Shown here: positions 43,374-51,518 of the stretch, piece after piece
How the letters are laid out: each line of letters begins with the position of its first letter
How positions within the stretch are numbered: the first letter of the stretch is position 1
Assembly: GCF_040833985.1 (NCBI RefSeq)
Contig: NZ_CP162139.1
Location: 372,001-436,000 of the forward strand
Length of the DNA: 64,000 nt
Reading direction: 5' to 3'
From: Leptospira sp. WS4.C2
Lineage (GTDB): Bacteria > Spirochaetota > Leptospiria > Leptospirales > Leptospiraceae
The notes under the pieces: model-generated
Told to the model about the DNA's origin: nothing
Databases searched by the model: none
What the model saw: only the letters and a program-made list of their open reading frames with translations
Position numbers and translations under genes: made by a program

Positions 43374-45593
43374 ATGGATTTTAGTATTTTTTATTTTGTA
43401 TTAGTATTAATGATTTTTTTGGCAATCTTCGATTTGATCGTAGGAGTTGCCAATGACGCAGTCAATTTTACAAATTCGGCTGTCGGCTCCAGAGTAGCTT
43501 CTAAAAAAATCATCCTCATCATTGCGGCAGTTGGCGTACTTTTGGGTGCGGTCAGTTCGAGCGGAATGATGGAAGTCGCAAGAAAAGGAATCTTTAAACC
43601 TGAGTTATTCACTCTCGGTGCACTTGTTTACATCTTTCTGTCGGTAATGATCACGGATGTTTTATTATTAGACTTTTATAATACCTTTGGTTTGCCCACT
43701 TCCACGACTGTATCATTGGTTTTCGAACTATTGGGAGCATCACTCGTGATGGCTTACTTAACGAAGCCAGTAGGAGTGGATGCATTTTCTTATATAAATT
43801 CAGAGAGTGCCATCAAAATTATTTCAGGCATTTTTATGAGTGTAATGATTGCTTTTGTGGTTGGTATCGTTGTACAATCGCTCTTGCGTATTATATTTTC
43901 ATTTCAAATTGAGAAAACTATCGGTATTTTTGGTGGTCCATTTGCTTCATTTAGTTCCTCAGTTCTTATTTTTTTTATCATCATATCAGCGTTAAAGGGT
44001 TCTAATCTAATCGATAAAGAATTGGTAGTTTTTATCGAAACAAATTTATTGTTACTTTTTTCTATAGTATTTTTGGCACTTTTGGTGTTCTTTCAAATAT
44101 TGATTTGGTTTCAAATCAACGTTTTCAAAATTATAATCTTGTTTGGAACCTTTTCCCTGGCGATGGCATTTGCGAGCAATGATTTAGTCAATTTTGTTGG
44201 TGTTCCCTTAGCAAGTATCAATGTCGTGCAATTAATCTTCGAATCCGGCAATCCGATGGACTTAGGTGTGGCATTGAGTGGTAAAGTACAAACCCCACAA
44301 GTTTTTCTTTTGATCTCAGCGGTAATCATGATTGCGACTCTGATATTCTCAAAAAAAGCCTCTTCAGTGACCAAAACTGAAATTTCACTCGCCAGCGAAA
44401 AAACAGAAATAGAATTATTTTCCTCTAATCAAGTATCTCGACGAATTGTTAAAATATTCTTAGAAGTGTGGAGCTTTTCTAAAACCTACACACCCAGTTT
44501 TTTTACTTCATTTTTAAAATCAAGATACACAAAAGTGACAGGTCAAAATAAGAAAACAGAATCTTTTGACTTACTTCGTGCTAGTGTAAATGTAACGGCT
44601 TCCAGTTTATTAATTCTAACAGGAACACTCTACAAATTACCACTTTCAACTACATTCGTTACATTTATGGTCGCAATGGGTACTTCCCTTGCCGATAGAG
44701 CTTGGGTTCGTTACAATGCTGTCAATCGTGTGAGTGGTGTTCTCACTGTGATCGGAGGTTGGTTTTTAACTGCAATGGTTACAACTATTTTAAGTGGTTT
44801 GATCGCATTTTCTTTTTATTCTTTTGGTTTTTATGCATTCATTTTTTTATTACCGATAACCTTCTTCCTGTTTGTTTCCTTCAATAAAATTCACGAACTA
44901 CGTGTTAAACTAAGCGATGAATTTAGTTTGCCTTTGGACTATATCAATTCAAATCCTAAATTAGCAATTCGTTATATTTTTGAACATCTAATGGAGAATA
45001 TACAAGATACAGAAACAATTTTGAGTTCGATTATCAAATCATTAACAACTGGAAAAAAATCACATCAAAAAGGTTCTGGTAATCAACTGGAGCGACTTAG
45101 TTATCTGTATGGCGCTTACATGGTTGGAATTGCCGAAGTTGACAGTAGTGATTTTGACCAAGCAGAAATTATCCAATCTTACAACTTAGAAAGTTCCATT
45201 CACAACTTCAGAAAACTAATCAACAATACTCTTTCCATTCGTAAAAATGTTTTATACAAGATAGACTTTCAATTTTCTGCTTTAAACGCGGAAGAAAAGG
45301 AAGATTTAAAAGAGATTAAAAACTTTATCCAATCTATTTTCGAAGAAATTCATTCACTAGTCAAAAAAAGAAAACGAAATGATTCCAAAATAAAAGGTTT
45401 CAGAAAGGAATTTTCAGTCCTTAAATTTAAAACTCATAGAAAACAAATCAAAAGATTAAAAGCAAAAACAGCGCAAATGGCCGGTCTTGTTCCCTTTTTA
45501 ACCATTGTGGAAGAACTTTTTGACTTTAGTCATCACCTAATTGAATTATATAACAACGTGGATCGTATATTGCCTTTAATGGAGGAGAACTAA
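43374..45593 (+). CDS. PiT-family inorganic phosphate transporter with long C-terminal domain
   Basis: A 739-residue protein with about ten to twelve membrane helices. The two PiT signature repeats are GVANDAVNFTNSAVGSRVA near residue 24 and MAFASNDLVNFVGVPLAS near residue 263. A third segment, ASSLLILTGTLYKLPLSTTFVTFMVAMGTSLADRAW (~410-445), resembles the first again. From about residue 500 on there is a soluble, largely helical tail (~240 residues). The tail resembles the PhoU-type helical domains attached to some PiT proteins, but this is not certain. PiT imports phosphate with H+ or Na+. Confidence 0.85.
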   Translation: MDFSIFYFVLVLMIFLAIFDLIVGVANDAVNFTNSAVGSRVASKKIILIIAAVGVLLGAVSSSGMMEVARKGIFKPELFTLGALVYIFLSVMITDVLLLDFYNTFGLPTSTTVSLVFELLGASLVMAYLTKPVGVDAFSYINSESAIKIISGIFMSVMIAFVVGIVVQSLLRIIFSFQIEKTIGIFGGPFASFSSSVLIFFIIISALKGSNLIDKELVVFIETNLLLLFSIVFLALLVFFQILIWFQINVFKIIILFGTFSLAMAFASNDLVNFVGVPLASINVVQLIFESGNPMDLGVALSGKVQTPQVFLLISAVIMIATLIFSKKASSVTKTEISLASEKTEIELFSSNQVSRRIVKIFLEVWSFSKTYTPSFFTSFLKSRYTKVTGQNKKTESFDLLRASVNVTASSLLILTGTLYKLPLSTTFVTFMVAMGTSLADRAWVRYNAVNRVSGVLTVIGGWFLTAMVTTILSGLIAFSFYSFGFYAFIFLLPITFFLFVSFNKIHELRVKLSDEFSLPLDYINSNPKLAIRYIFEHLMENIQDTETILSSIIKSLTTGKKSHQKGSGNQLERLSYLYGAYMVGIAEVDSSDFDQAEIIQSYNLESSIHNFRKLINNTLSIRKNVLYKIDFQFSALNAEEKEDLKEIKNFIQSIFEEIHSLVKKRKRNDSKIKGFRKEFSVLKFKTHRKQIKRLKAKTAQMAGLVPFLTIVEELFDFSHHLIELYNNVDRILPLMEEN

Positions 45594-45623
45594 TGATCCT
45601 ATTGATCTAAATTATCGTAATAG

Positions 45624-45677
45624 TTTTTATTTAATTTGGCTTTCTCAAAGAATGTTTGGAAAGTAACTTTCATCTCA
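45624..45677 (-). repeat. Duplicated piece of the DUF2200 gene
   Basis: 54 bases, from TTTTTATTTAATTTGG to CATCTCA, match 42841-42894 with two differences. The copy is not part of any gene; it lies just after the transporter gene and before the AraC remnant. Confidence 0.75.
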
Positions 45678-45739
45678 TTTATTTCAAACCGATTTTATGG
45701 TTCCCACGATGGATTTTATTTCTACCAATCCTCAGCTTT

Positions 45740-46006
45740 TCAATTGAATGAATTTCTGAATTCTTTCGGAGTGAGCGTTGTTTTTGTTTTGAAAAGCCTA
45801 CTGAAATATTGTGGGTATTCAAATCCCAGTTGAATTGCGATTTCATTCACAGACAATGAAGTAGTGGTCAATTTCGCTTTTTCTATGACCCACGTATGAA
45901 TGTGTTGTTTGGTGTTTTGGCCTGTGCTCACCCTCAAGAGATCACTTAAATAGTTGGGCGAGACATTCAGTTGGAAAGAAAGATACTTAACTGTCCGCAA
46001 CACCAT
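45740..46006 (-). pseudogene. AraC-family regulator remnant (C-terminal helix-turn-helix only)
   Basis: The 88-residue frame covers the second part of an AraC DNA-binding domain: VKYLSFQLNVSPNYLSDLLRVSTGQNTKQHIHTWVIEKAKLTTTSLSVNEIAIQLGFEYPQYFSRLFKTKTTLTPKEFRNSFN. The sensory N-terminal half is absent and the frame runs from a short stretch that belongs to another gene remnant. It is most likely a decayed gene. Confidence 0.75.
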
Positions 46007-46109
46007 AAATATTCATTTCTGCCAATATGGACATCCCCATACATCCGAGTCCTTCTATGGGAACAACTAATGCTTGTTTGTCTAAATTAATTTTTCTTAT
46101 GTTTGTCAT
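45987..46109 (-). pseudogene. Aldo/keto reductase remnant (N-terminal 27 residues)
   Basis: From the ATG at 46109 the frame reads ALVVPIEGLGCMGMS, the conserved N-terminus of aldo/keto reductases, and then runs into a stop after 40 residues, at the junction with the AraC remnant. TTGAAT and TATACT with an 18-base spacer upstream form a plausible old promoter. A gene fusion or deletion scar. Confidence 0.65.
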
Positions 46110-46164
46110 AAATCAAGTATAAGTTTAAAATATAAGAGAATTCAAATTGAATTCATACATAGGA

Positions 46165-46193
46165 TGTATACAGATTCAGTATAATTGTATACA
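46165..46193. promoter_or_regulatory. Pair of TGTATACA palindromes
   Basis: TGTATACA at 46165-46172 and 46186-46193, 21 bases apart (two helical turns). TATAAT lies between them at 46180-46185. This looks like a repressor operator, perhaps for the lost aldo/keto reductase gene or for a divergent transcript, but no regulator gene is left nearby. Confidence 0.4.
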
Positions 46194-46287
46194 AAATGAA
46201 GGAATAGGTATGGGTTAATTTATGTTAGGTAGTTATTCAAAAATTCCATATGTTAGATTCCCATATTCGGAAATCCTTTGCGTAGGA

Positions 46288-47037
46288 TTATGGAGATGAT
46301 GCGGCGATGGAAGTGCCATAGGAAAGTGCTACGAAGACACCGTTTCCATAGGTAAGAGTATACCAAAATGCAGTATTAGGTAAAGTTCGCAAAGTCCACG
46401 TGATGCCGTCAGGAGATGTTGCGGCCCTTGTGCTGGAAATATCAATGGCAACAAAAAGGCCATTCCCAAAGGTAACCGATTGCCATCCGACTGTAGGAGT
46501 AGGTAAGGTTCGTTGTGTCCAAGTGATGCCATCGGGCGAAGTTGCCGCAATGGTACTGTTGCTACTCGCGACCGCCACAAAGAGTCCGTTCCCAAAAGTG
46601 ATCGAAATCCACCAGGCACCCACTGGCATGGTACGCTGTGTCCAGTTGATTCCATCAGGTGACGTTGCTGCCGTTGTGCTTCCGACTCCATCAGCAACTG
46701 CCACAAAGACACCATTCCCGTAAGCAACGGAAGCCCAATTTCCCGTTGGTATTGTTCGGGCAGTCCAAGAGCTTCCATCCGAACCTGCAAAAGGAGGATT
46801 GAGCAACGCAAAGTAATTGATTCCGCAATGAGAGGATGGATCACGCAAACTGAATTTTAAGAGCAAGGTGGAAATATTTGTTTTACTATACGGATCACAA
46901 TTATTTTCCATTGAAGTTTGTTTGCAGGAATTGGCTAAAAATAAACAGAAGATTGCAAAAAATAGGAAGATTTGTTTTTTCCAATATTGCTTCAAGAGCA
47001 AAGTAAAGAAATAAGTTGTAATTAAAATAACTTTCAT
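46288..47037 (-). CDS. Lipoprotein with WD-like/propeller repeats
   Basis: A 249-residue protein starting at ATG 47037. The signal ends in FLANSC. Four or so copies of a ~40-residue unit follow, of the form W.S..FGNGLFVAV.....IAATSPDGITWTQRTLP. The last unit ends abruptly after AASSP at the stop codon, which suggests either loss of a C-terminal repeat or a shortened gene. A longer N-terminal start at 47094 is possible. Probably a surface propeller; function unknown. Confidence 0.65.
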   Translation of the reverse strand: MKVILITTYFFTLLLKQYWKKQIFLFFAIFCLFLANSCKQTSMENNCDPYSKTNISTLLLKFSLRDPSSHCGINYFALLNPPFAGSDGSSWTARTIPTGNWASVAYGNGVFVAVADGVGSTTAATSPDGINWTQRTMPVGAWWISITFGNGLFVAVASSNSTIAATSPDGITWTQRTLPTPTVGWQSVTFGNGLFVAIDISSTRAATSPDGITWTLRTLPNTAFWYTLTYGNGVFVALSYGTSIAASSP

Positions 47038-47441
47038 CTTATGATATCTATCGTTGCTCCATAATGTGGTAAACAACCGAGTATACATTGTCAATAAATT
47101 TCTGTTTTTTTGAATCTAGGAGAAGAGGAATTATCTAAAACACTTCCAATGACGGATAACAGTGTATTGATAAGACAACTAAAAAATTGAATTCAAAAAA
47201 ATGAAATAATAATTAAAAATTTATAAATCGTTTTCTTTTTATCGATTAAGAATTTCCTCCCCCTTTCCTTAGATTGAAATTGTTTCGATCACCTTTCATC
47301 TAATAAGTCTGAGAATGCACAGGAAAGAGTTTCCTTGCGTTAGGTGATTGGGGTAAGGCTTTTTGATGGTCAAAGTCTCTATGACTGACTCAAGTTCGAA
47401 ACTCTCTCTTAGAGAAATTCCTCAACTTAATTCTAAAAAAT

Positions 47442-47514
47442 CCCGCGCCCCGGATAGAAGCGGAAATCCTTTGCGTAAGCAAAGATTGGAGCGGATAGCC
47501 GGAAATGTGCGCCC
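47442..47514 (-). repeat. Dispersed intergenic repeat, copy C
   Basis: Minus-orientation copy: CCCGCGCCCCGGATAG...GAAATCCTTTGCG-TAAG-CAAAGATTGGA...TGTGCGCCC. It has an internal hairpin (CTTTGCGTAAGCAAAG) and is 90% or more like copy F by eye. Confidence 0.75.
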
Positions 47515-47535
47515 AAAAAAACTAGGTCAAGATTG

Positions 47536-47784
47536 TTAAAAACTTTCAGCGATCTTATCGCTCTGTTCGTTTTGTATGTACCAGCGAATCGATTCTCCCT
47601 TTTTGAAAACGACGGAAGGCGAAATTCCGAAGATTTCCCGAAACACATTGGTAAAGTGAGCTTGGTCGTAAAAGCCTGCAGGCGGTTGATTTTCTTTCCA
47701 AACTCCACGAGCTTCCGGTTTTTTGATTGTATCGGAGTTTCTTAAGTTAGAAAATGCAGGTATAATAAGATAGGATTCTAATAG
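47536..47784 (-). pseudogene. AraC-family regulator remnant
   Basis: Minus-strand frame without a start, ending at TAA (47536-47538). It encodes PPAGFYDQAHFTNVFREIFGISPSVVFKKGE...RWYIQNEQSDKIAESF; the FYDQAHFTNVFREIFGISP motif is the second helix-turn-helix of AraC regulators. The DNA-binding first helix and the rest are missing. Confidence 0.6.
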
Positions 47785-47792
47785 TAAAATTT

Positions 47793-48488
47793 ATGCGAAT
47801 AAAAATACGATTTTATTGTCTCTACCTTTTGTGCTTTCTTAACTGCAAACCAGCTGATCTGTGTAATGCAGCAGATGCTACTAGTACATGCGGAATCTTA
47901 CAATTAACGATCCAAAATGCAAAACCCTCAAATCTGCCAAATTCGCCGAGCACTCCTCACTGTTCCCCTTGTAAAATGTTCGTTACGGCAACGACTTATA
48001 ATGCTAATTTGGGAGGGATTACCGGTGCAGATAACAAATGTGCATCAGATGCCAATAAACCTTCCCCTGGCACTTATAAGGCACTACTTGTGGATGATGT
48101 CAATCGCAGAGCTTGTACAAGTGTTAACTGTACTTCTGGCGGAGTTACGGAACACATCGACTGGGTATTGGCACCAAATTCGAGTTATGTGCAATCGACA
48201 AGTACATCCACCATTATTTTCATATCCGATCCCAATGGAGTATTAAACAATAACTTAACGAATCTAATTTCTGTCGCGGCGGCGGCAATTTGGACAGGTA
48301 TCAAAAACAATCCATCTTGGGATTGGCAAACCGATACAACACATACATGTTCGTCTTGGGTGGATAGTGTCTCAGCAAGCTGCGGAACCTATGGGGTTAC
48401 CTCTTGGACTGATAGCCGCTCGATTGCGATCACATCCGCATTCAGTAACGGAGGTACTCTAAACAATTTACTCTGCGTGGAACAGTAG
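47793..48488 (+). CDS. DUF1554 family lipoprotein
   Basis: A 231-residue lipoprotein; the signal ends in CFLNC (Cys18). The core CKMFVTATTYNANLGGITGADNKCASDANKPSPGTYKALLVDDVNRRACTSVNC is characteristic of DUF1554, and the C-terminal SRSIAITSAFSNGGTLNNLLCVEQ is the usual end of the family. About ten Cys suggest disulfides. Found almost only in leptospires; role unknown, probably on the cell surface. It starts 8 bases after the AraC remnant region and is 15 bases before SelO, which has no functional link that I know. Confidence 0.85.
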   Translation: MRIKIRFYCLYLLCFLNCKPADLCNAADATSTCGILQLTIQNAKPSNLPNSPSTPHCSPCKMFVTATTYNANLGGITGADNKCASDANKPSPGTYKALLVDDVNRRACTSVNCTSGGVTEHIDWVLAPNSSYVQSTSTSTIIFISDPNGVLNNNLTNLISVAAAAIWTGIKNNPSWDWQTDTTHTCSSWVDSVSASCGTYGVTSWTDSRSIAITSAFSNGGTLNNLLCVEQ

Positions 48489-48503
48489 GGTGGTCTAATC
48501 TAT

Positions 48504-49970
48504 ATGCCATCTCTTTCCTTTCCTTCGTTTCCCGCTGCGGAAACAACCTATACTTCCTTACCTAATTCCTTTTTCCAATCCACCAAACCCACTCCCGTTT
48601 CTTCTCCCAAAGTTTTATTTTGGAACGATGCTTTAGCACTTGAGTTTCAATTTTCGCATTGGAAAAAGGAGGCGGAAGCCACCGCTCATTTTTTTTCTGG
48701 CACAAACCTTCCGGAAGGCATCCAACCGTTTGCCCAAGCCTATGCCGGCCATCAGTTTGGACACTTAGCAATGTTAGGTGACGGTAGAACGATTGTTATG
48801 GGAGAATTCAAAAACAGAAGTGGGGAACGATTTGATTTCCAATGGAAAGGATCCGGAAGGACCAAGTATTCGAGAAATGGTGATGGTCGTGCCACCCTCA
48901 GCGCTATGGTGCGAGAGTATATCATGAGCGAGGCGATGGCTGGATTAAAGATTCCCACAACTCGAAGTTTGGCGGTTGTCAAATCAGGAGAGGCCGTTTT
49001 ACGAGAAGAACCCCAAGAAGGAGCCGTTTTGACTCGGGTGGCCAAAAGCCATATTCGCGTGGGAACATTTGAATATGCATACCAAACTTTATCCTTAGAA
49101 GAACTGGAAGTTTTATTTCAATACACAACCAATCGGCATGCTCCAGAAGTTTTGAAAACAGAGAATCCCGCACTAACATTTTTGGAGTTTGTGATGAAAA
49201 GCCAGGTAACCCTTGTCACAAATTGGATGCGAGTGGGATTTATCCATGGTGTGATGAATACCGACAATATGAGTATTTCTGGAGAAACCATCGATTATGG
49301 TCCCTGTGCCTTTATGAATGGATTTTCCGCAAAACGAGTGTTTAGTTCCATTGATGCCAATGGGCGATATGCATTTTCCAATCAAGTGGGGATTGCCCAG
49401 TGGAACCTTGCTTGCCTCACCAATTCCCTCCTCCCACTCATAAACTCGAATCAGGAAACCGCTATTGAATTGGCAAAAGCAAAACTGAACGAATTGGAAA
49501 CTTGGTTCCAAAAAAGTTACATACGAATGTTAGGTGAAAAAATTGGGTTCCCCAACCTAACAGAAAGAGATTTACCCTTACTACAAAGCCTTTACCAGTG
49601 GATGCAAGACACGGAAGCCGATTTTACCAATACATTTCTGGTATTGGAAGGAGTCTATACACCAAAAGATTCGATTTATAATGATAGTCGATGGAAAGAT
49701 TGGGTGAAAGTTTGGAGGGAGGAAAAAAAGAAACAAGGGATCCGAGACGAGGATGCCATTGCTCTCATGCAAAAAACCAATCCAAGCCTTATTCCCAGGA
49801 ACCATCTCGTGGAAATCGCACTCGCGAATGTGAACCAAGGTCTCACAAGTGTTGCAGAACAACTCATTGAAAGGGGTTTGTCTCCATACAAACGGGAATT
49901 AGACTATGACTACTCAGAAGAAGTCCCATCTGGTGGAGATGGCAATTACAGAACGTTTTGTGGCACTTAG
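48504..49970 (+). CDS. selO: SelO (YdiU), protein AMPylase
   Basis: A 488-residue pseudokinase-like protein that transfers AMP to protein hydroxyls. Characteristic segments are present: AYAGHQFGHLAMLGDGRTIVMGE, the glycine-loop WKGSGRTKYSRNGDGRA, the EY(IM)SEAM helix, GFIHGVMNTDNMSI (catalytic-loop-like HGVxNTDN), and TIDYGPCAFM. The C-terminus YRTFCGT has the Cys that is a selenocysteine or Cys in homologues. Length is typical. It acts against oxidative stress in bacteria, by AMPylating TCA and redox proteins. Confidence 0.92.
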   Translation: MPSLSFPSFPAAETTYTSLPNSFFQSTKPTPVSSPKVLFWNDALALEFQFSHWKKEAEATAHFFSGTNLPEGIQPFAQAYAGHQFGHLAMLGDGRTIVMGEFKNRSGERFDFQWKGSGRTKYSRNGDGRATLSAMVREYIMSEAMAGLKIPTTRSLAVVKSGEAVLREEPQEGAVLTRVAKSHIRVGTFEYAYQTLSLEELEVLFQYTTNRHAPEVLKTENPALTFLEFVMKSQVTLVTNWMRVGFIHGVMNTDNMSISGETIDYGPCAFMNGFSAKRVFSSIDANGRYAFSNQVGIAQWNLACLTNSLLPLINSNQETAIELAKAKLNELETWFQKSYIRMLGEKIGFPNLTERDLPLLQSLYQWMQDTEADFTNTFLVLEGVYTPKDSIYNDSRWKDWVKVWREEKKKQGIRDEDAIALMQKTNPSLIPRNHLVEIALANVNQGLTSVAEQLIERGLSPYKRELDYDYSEEVPSGGDGNYRTFCGT

Positions 49971-50000
49971 TGGCAAATTGTAAAGTTATCAAAGTGCCAC
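49960..50000. other. Inverted repeat around the selO stop
   Basis: GTGGCACTT and AAGTGCCAC (9 bp perfect) lie 23 bases apart and span the selO stop codon. No T-run follows, so it is probably a weak terminator or mRNA 3' structure between the convergent selO and lysoplasmalogenase genes. Confidence 0.35.
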
Positions 50001-50037
50001 TTCCTCACAGATTTGTTTCAATAAGAATGTATAACTG

Positions 50038-50691
50038 TCAGATCAATCCTACAGAATATGCAATTAGAAATTGCGCTGTGTAATACAGTGGCAGACCGAT
50101 AGCCCTGTTCAGAAATTCTTTTTGTACGAACCGATGCCGTGCCACAAAGATATCAGACATATAGAATAAAATTGCGCCAACTAACACTAAATAACGACCA
50201 GTGGTGCCTAGTGCAAAATGATTCCACAATGAAGCAGCTCCAATCACCATCGCTGTGATGATGATGATATATCCCAAAACAGGTCCTCGCATATTCCCAA
50301 GATTTGCCTGTAGTCGCATATAAATGACGACACTCGTAAGTATGCAGACTGCTCCTATTGCTATCATGACCCATCCCAGCTCGCCCAAATGTGAAAAGGC
50401 AATGGTATACATGATGTGCCCTACGAGAAATGCACCAAGGCCTGCTGTAAAAACCTTTTTATGAAAGAAAAAAATCAGACAAATATCTCCGATAAAACTT
50501 AGAACCAACCCAACAAGGATGAGATAATGGTAAGTTGAATATTGATGGATTTGGAGAAACGCAGTTACAACAAAAAGAGATGATAAAAGTGGTTTCACAC
50601 ATAACAGACCTTTTATAGATTCTTTTTTTTCAAAGAAGAGGAGGCTTACAAGGAGTGGGAGTGCTGAAATTAAAATGAGAGATTGATTCAT
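50038..50691 (-). CDS. YhhN-family lysoplasmalogenase-like membrane protein
   Basis: A 217-residue protein with about eight membrane helices. The ATG at 50691 is chosen because AAGGAC is upstream; the longer frame from 50847 begins with a hydrophilic piece unlike the family. The motif LVGLVLSFIGDICLIFFFHKKVFTAGLGAFLVGHIMYTIAF (conserved Asp and the GHxxY) and YMSDIFVARHRFV fit the YhhN/TMEM86 family. TMEM86 enzymes split lysoplasmalogens, but bacterial members also act on other lipids; substrate here is unknown. Confidence 0.78.
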   Translation of the reverse strand: MNQSLILISALPLLVSLLFFEKKESIKGLLCVKPLLSSLFVVTAFLQIHQYSTYHYLILVGLVLSFIGDICLIFFFHKKVFTAGLGAFLVGHIMYTIAFSHLGELGWVMIAIGAVCILTSVVIYMRLQANLGNMRGPVLGYIIIITAMVIGAASLWNHFALGTTGRYLVLVGAILFYMSDIFVARHRFVQKEFLNRAIGLPLYYTAQFLIAYSVGLI

Positions 50692-50954
50692 GAATAGAAG
50701 TCCTTTGCCAATGAATAGGATCTTAGCACTGAAATCAATAGAATGCAAATTTTTTTGGAACTTGTTTGGCACGAAGAGAGGTAGATTTGCCTCGCGAATG
50801 TTTGACAAATTTGACCTGCTCCCCATTTTGCTCAGGTCAAGTGACACATTTGGTATCTTGTGATTCCATTACCAAATTCAAAGGTGCCACCTAACACATC
50901 TAGTCTTCTTTATTCCTTCCTGTATAAAATTGGACTGTGGTGAACCAGTGTCAT

Positions 50955-51356
50955 TTACTTTCCCCAAAATGCATTTTCAGCTTCTTGGTCTTCGGAAAAA
51001 AGCCAAACTTCTTTGATTTGTCCATTCTTAATTTTTAATAGGTCAACTCCTGCCATTGACATCTGTGCATTGTCTCTGGTAGCTGAAAATTGTATGATTA
51101 CAGAAACCAAATCTTCGTTCACCATGATCATTTTTGGTTCTAACTTTAACGTCCCTTTGGTGATTTCCATCATTTTCCCCAAGAAAGGAAACAGTTCTTG
51201 TTTTCCATTGTAAATTCCTGACATTTGGTGTTTCCCTGGTTGGTGCCAAATGACATCATCCGCTATGAGCTCTCCCACTTTCTCCATATCTCCTTTCGCC
51301 AAACTATCAAAATACGTCTGAACTACTTCCTTACCTAACATTTCTTTTTTCATCAC
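50955..51356 (-). CDS. SnoaL-like (NTF2 fold) protein
   Basis: A 133-residue protein: YFDSLAKGDMEKVGELIADDVIWHQPGKHQMSGIYNGKQELFPFLGKMME...DLVSVIIQFSATRDNAQMSMAGVDLLKIKNGQIKEVWLFSEDQ is the SnoaL/NTF2-like pattern. Such proteins are small ligand-binding or isomerase-like proteins. Divergent from an AraC regulator gene with direct repeats in between, suggesting regulation by it. Start at the first ATG. Confidence 0.85.
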   Translation of the reverse strand: MMKKEMLGKEVVQTYFDSLAKGDMEKVGELIADDVIWHQPGKHQMSGIYNGKQELFPFLGKMMEITKGTLKLEPKMIMVNEDLVSVIIQFSATRDNAQMSMAGVDLLKIKNGQIKEVWLFSEDQEAENAFWGK

Positions 51357-51419
51357 TTTCCTTCCTCGTATGAATCTTCTGAATCAGAATCGTTTTGGTG
51401 TTCAGACAGTATAGTATAT

Positions 51420-51481
51420 AATAGACATTTATTAAATATACATGGTATATTGTGGAATATTAATGATAATAAATAGACATT
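51420..51481. promoter_or_regulatory. Direct repeats between SnoaL and AraC genes
   Basis: AATAGACATT occurs at 51420-51429 and again at 51472-51481, in the 162-base divergent promoter region. The 52-base separation is about five helical turns, so they may be AraC-type operator half-sites. Confidence 0.35.
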
Positions 51482-51518
51482 CCTGGAATTGTAACAGAAA
51501 ATAACCTTAGGCAAACCA

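Larger units (their letters stand above)
47038..47792. other. 755-base stretch without an intact gene
   Basis: Contains repeat copy C (47442-47514) and an AraC remnant (47536-47784). The first 400 bases are A+T-rich and hold no clear feature. A small plus-strand open frame (47366-47539) runs through the repeat and is discussed under rejected observations. Confidence 0.5.

Noticed and set aside
47366..47539. A 57-residue plus-strand open frame (MVKVSMTDSS...) that runs through repeat copy C
   Set aside because: Most of its length is the dispersed repeat, and the repeat itself happens to be open in this frame (also in copy F). Ribosome-site spacing is poor. Not called as a gene.
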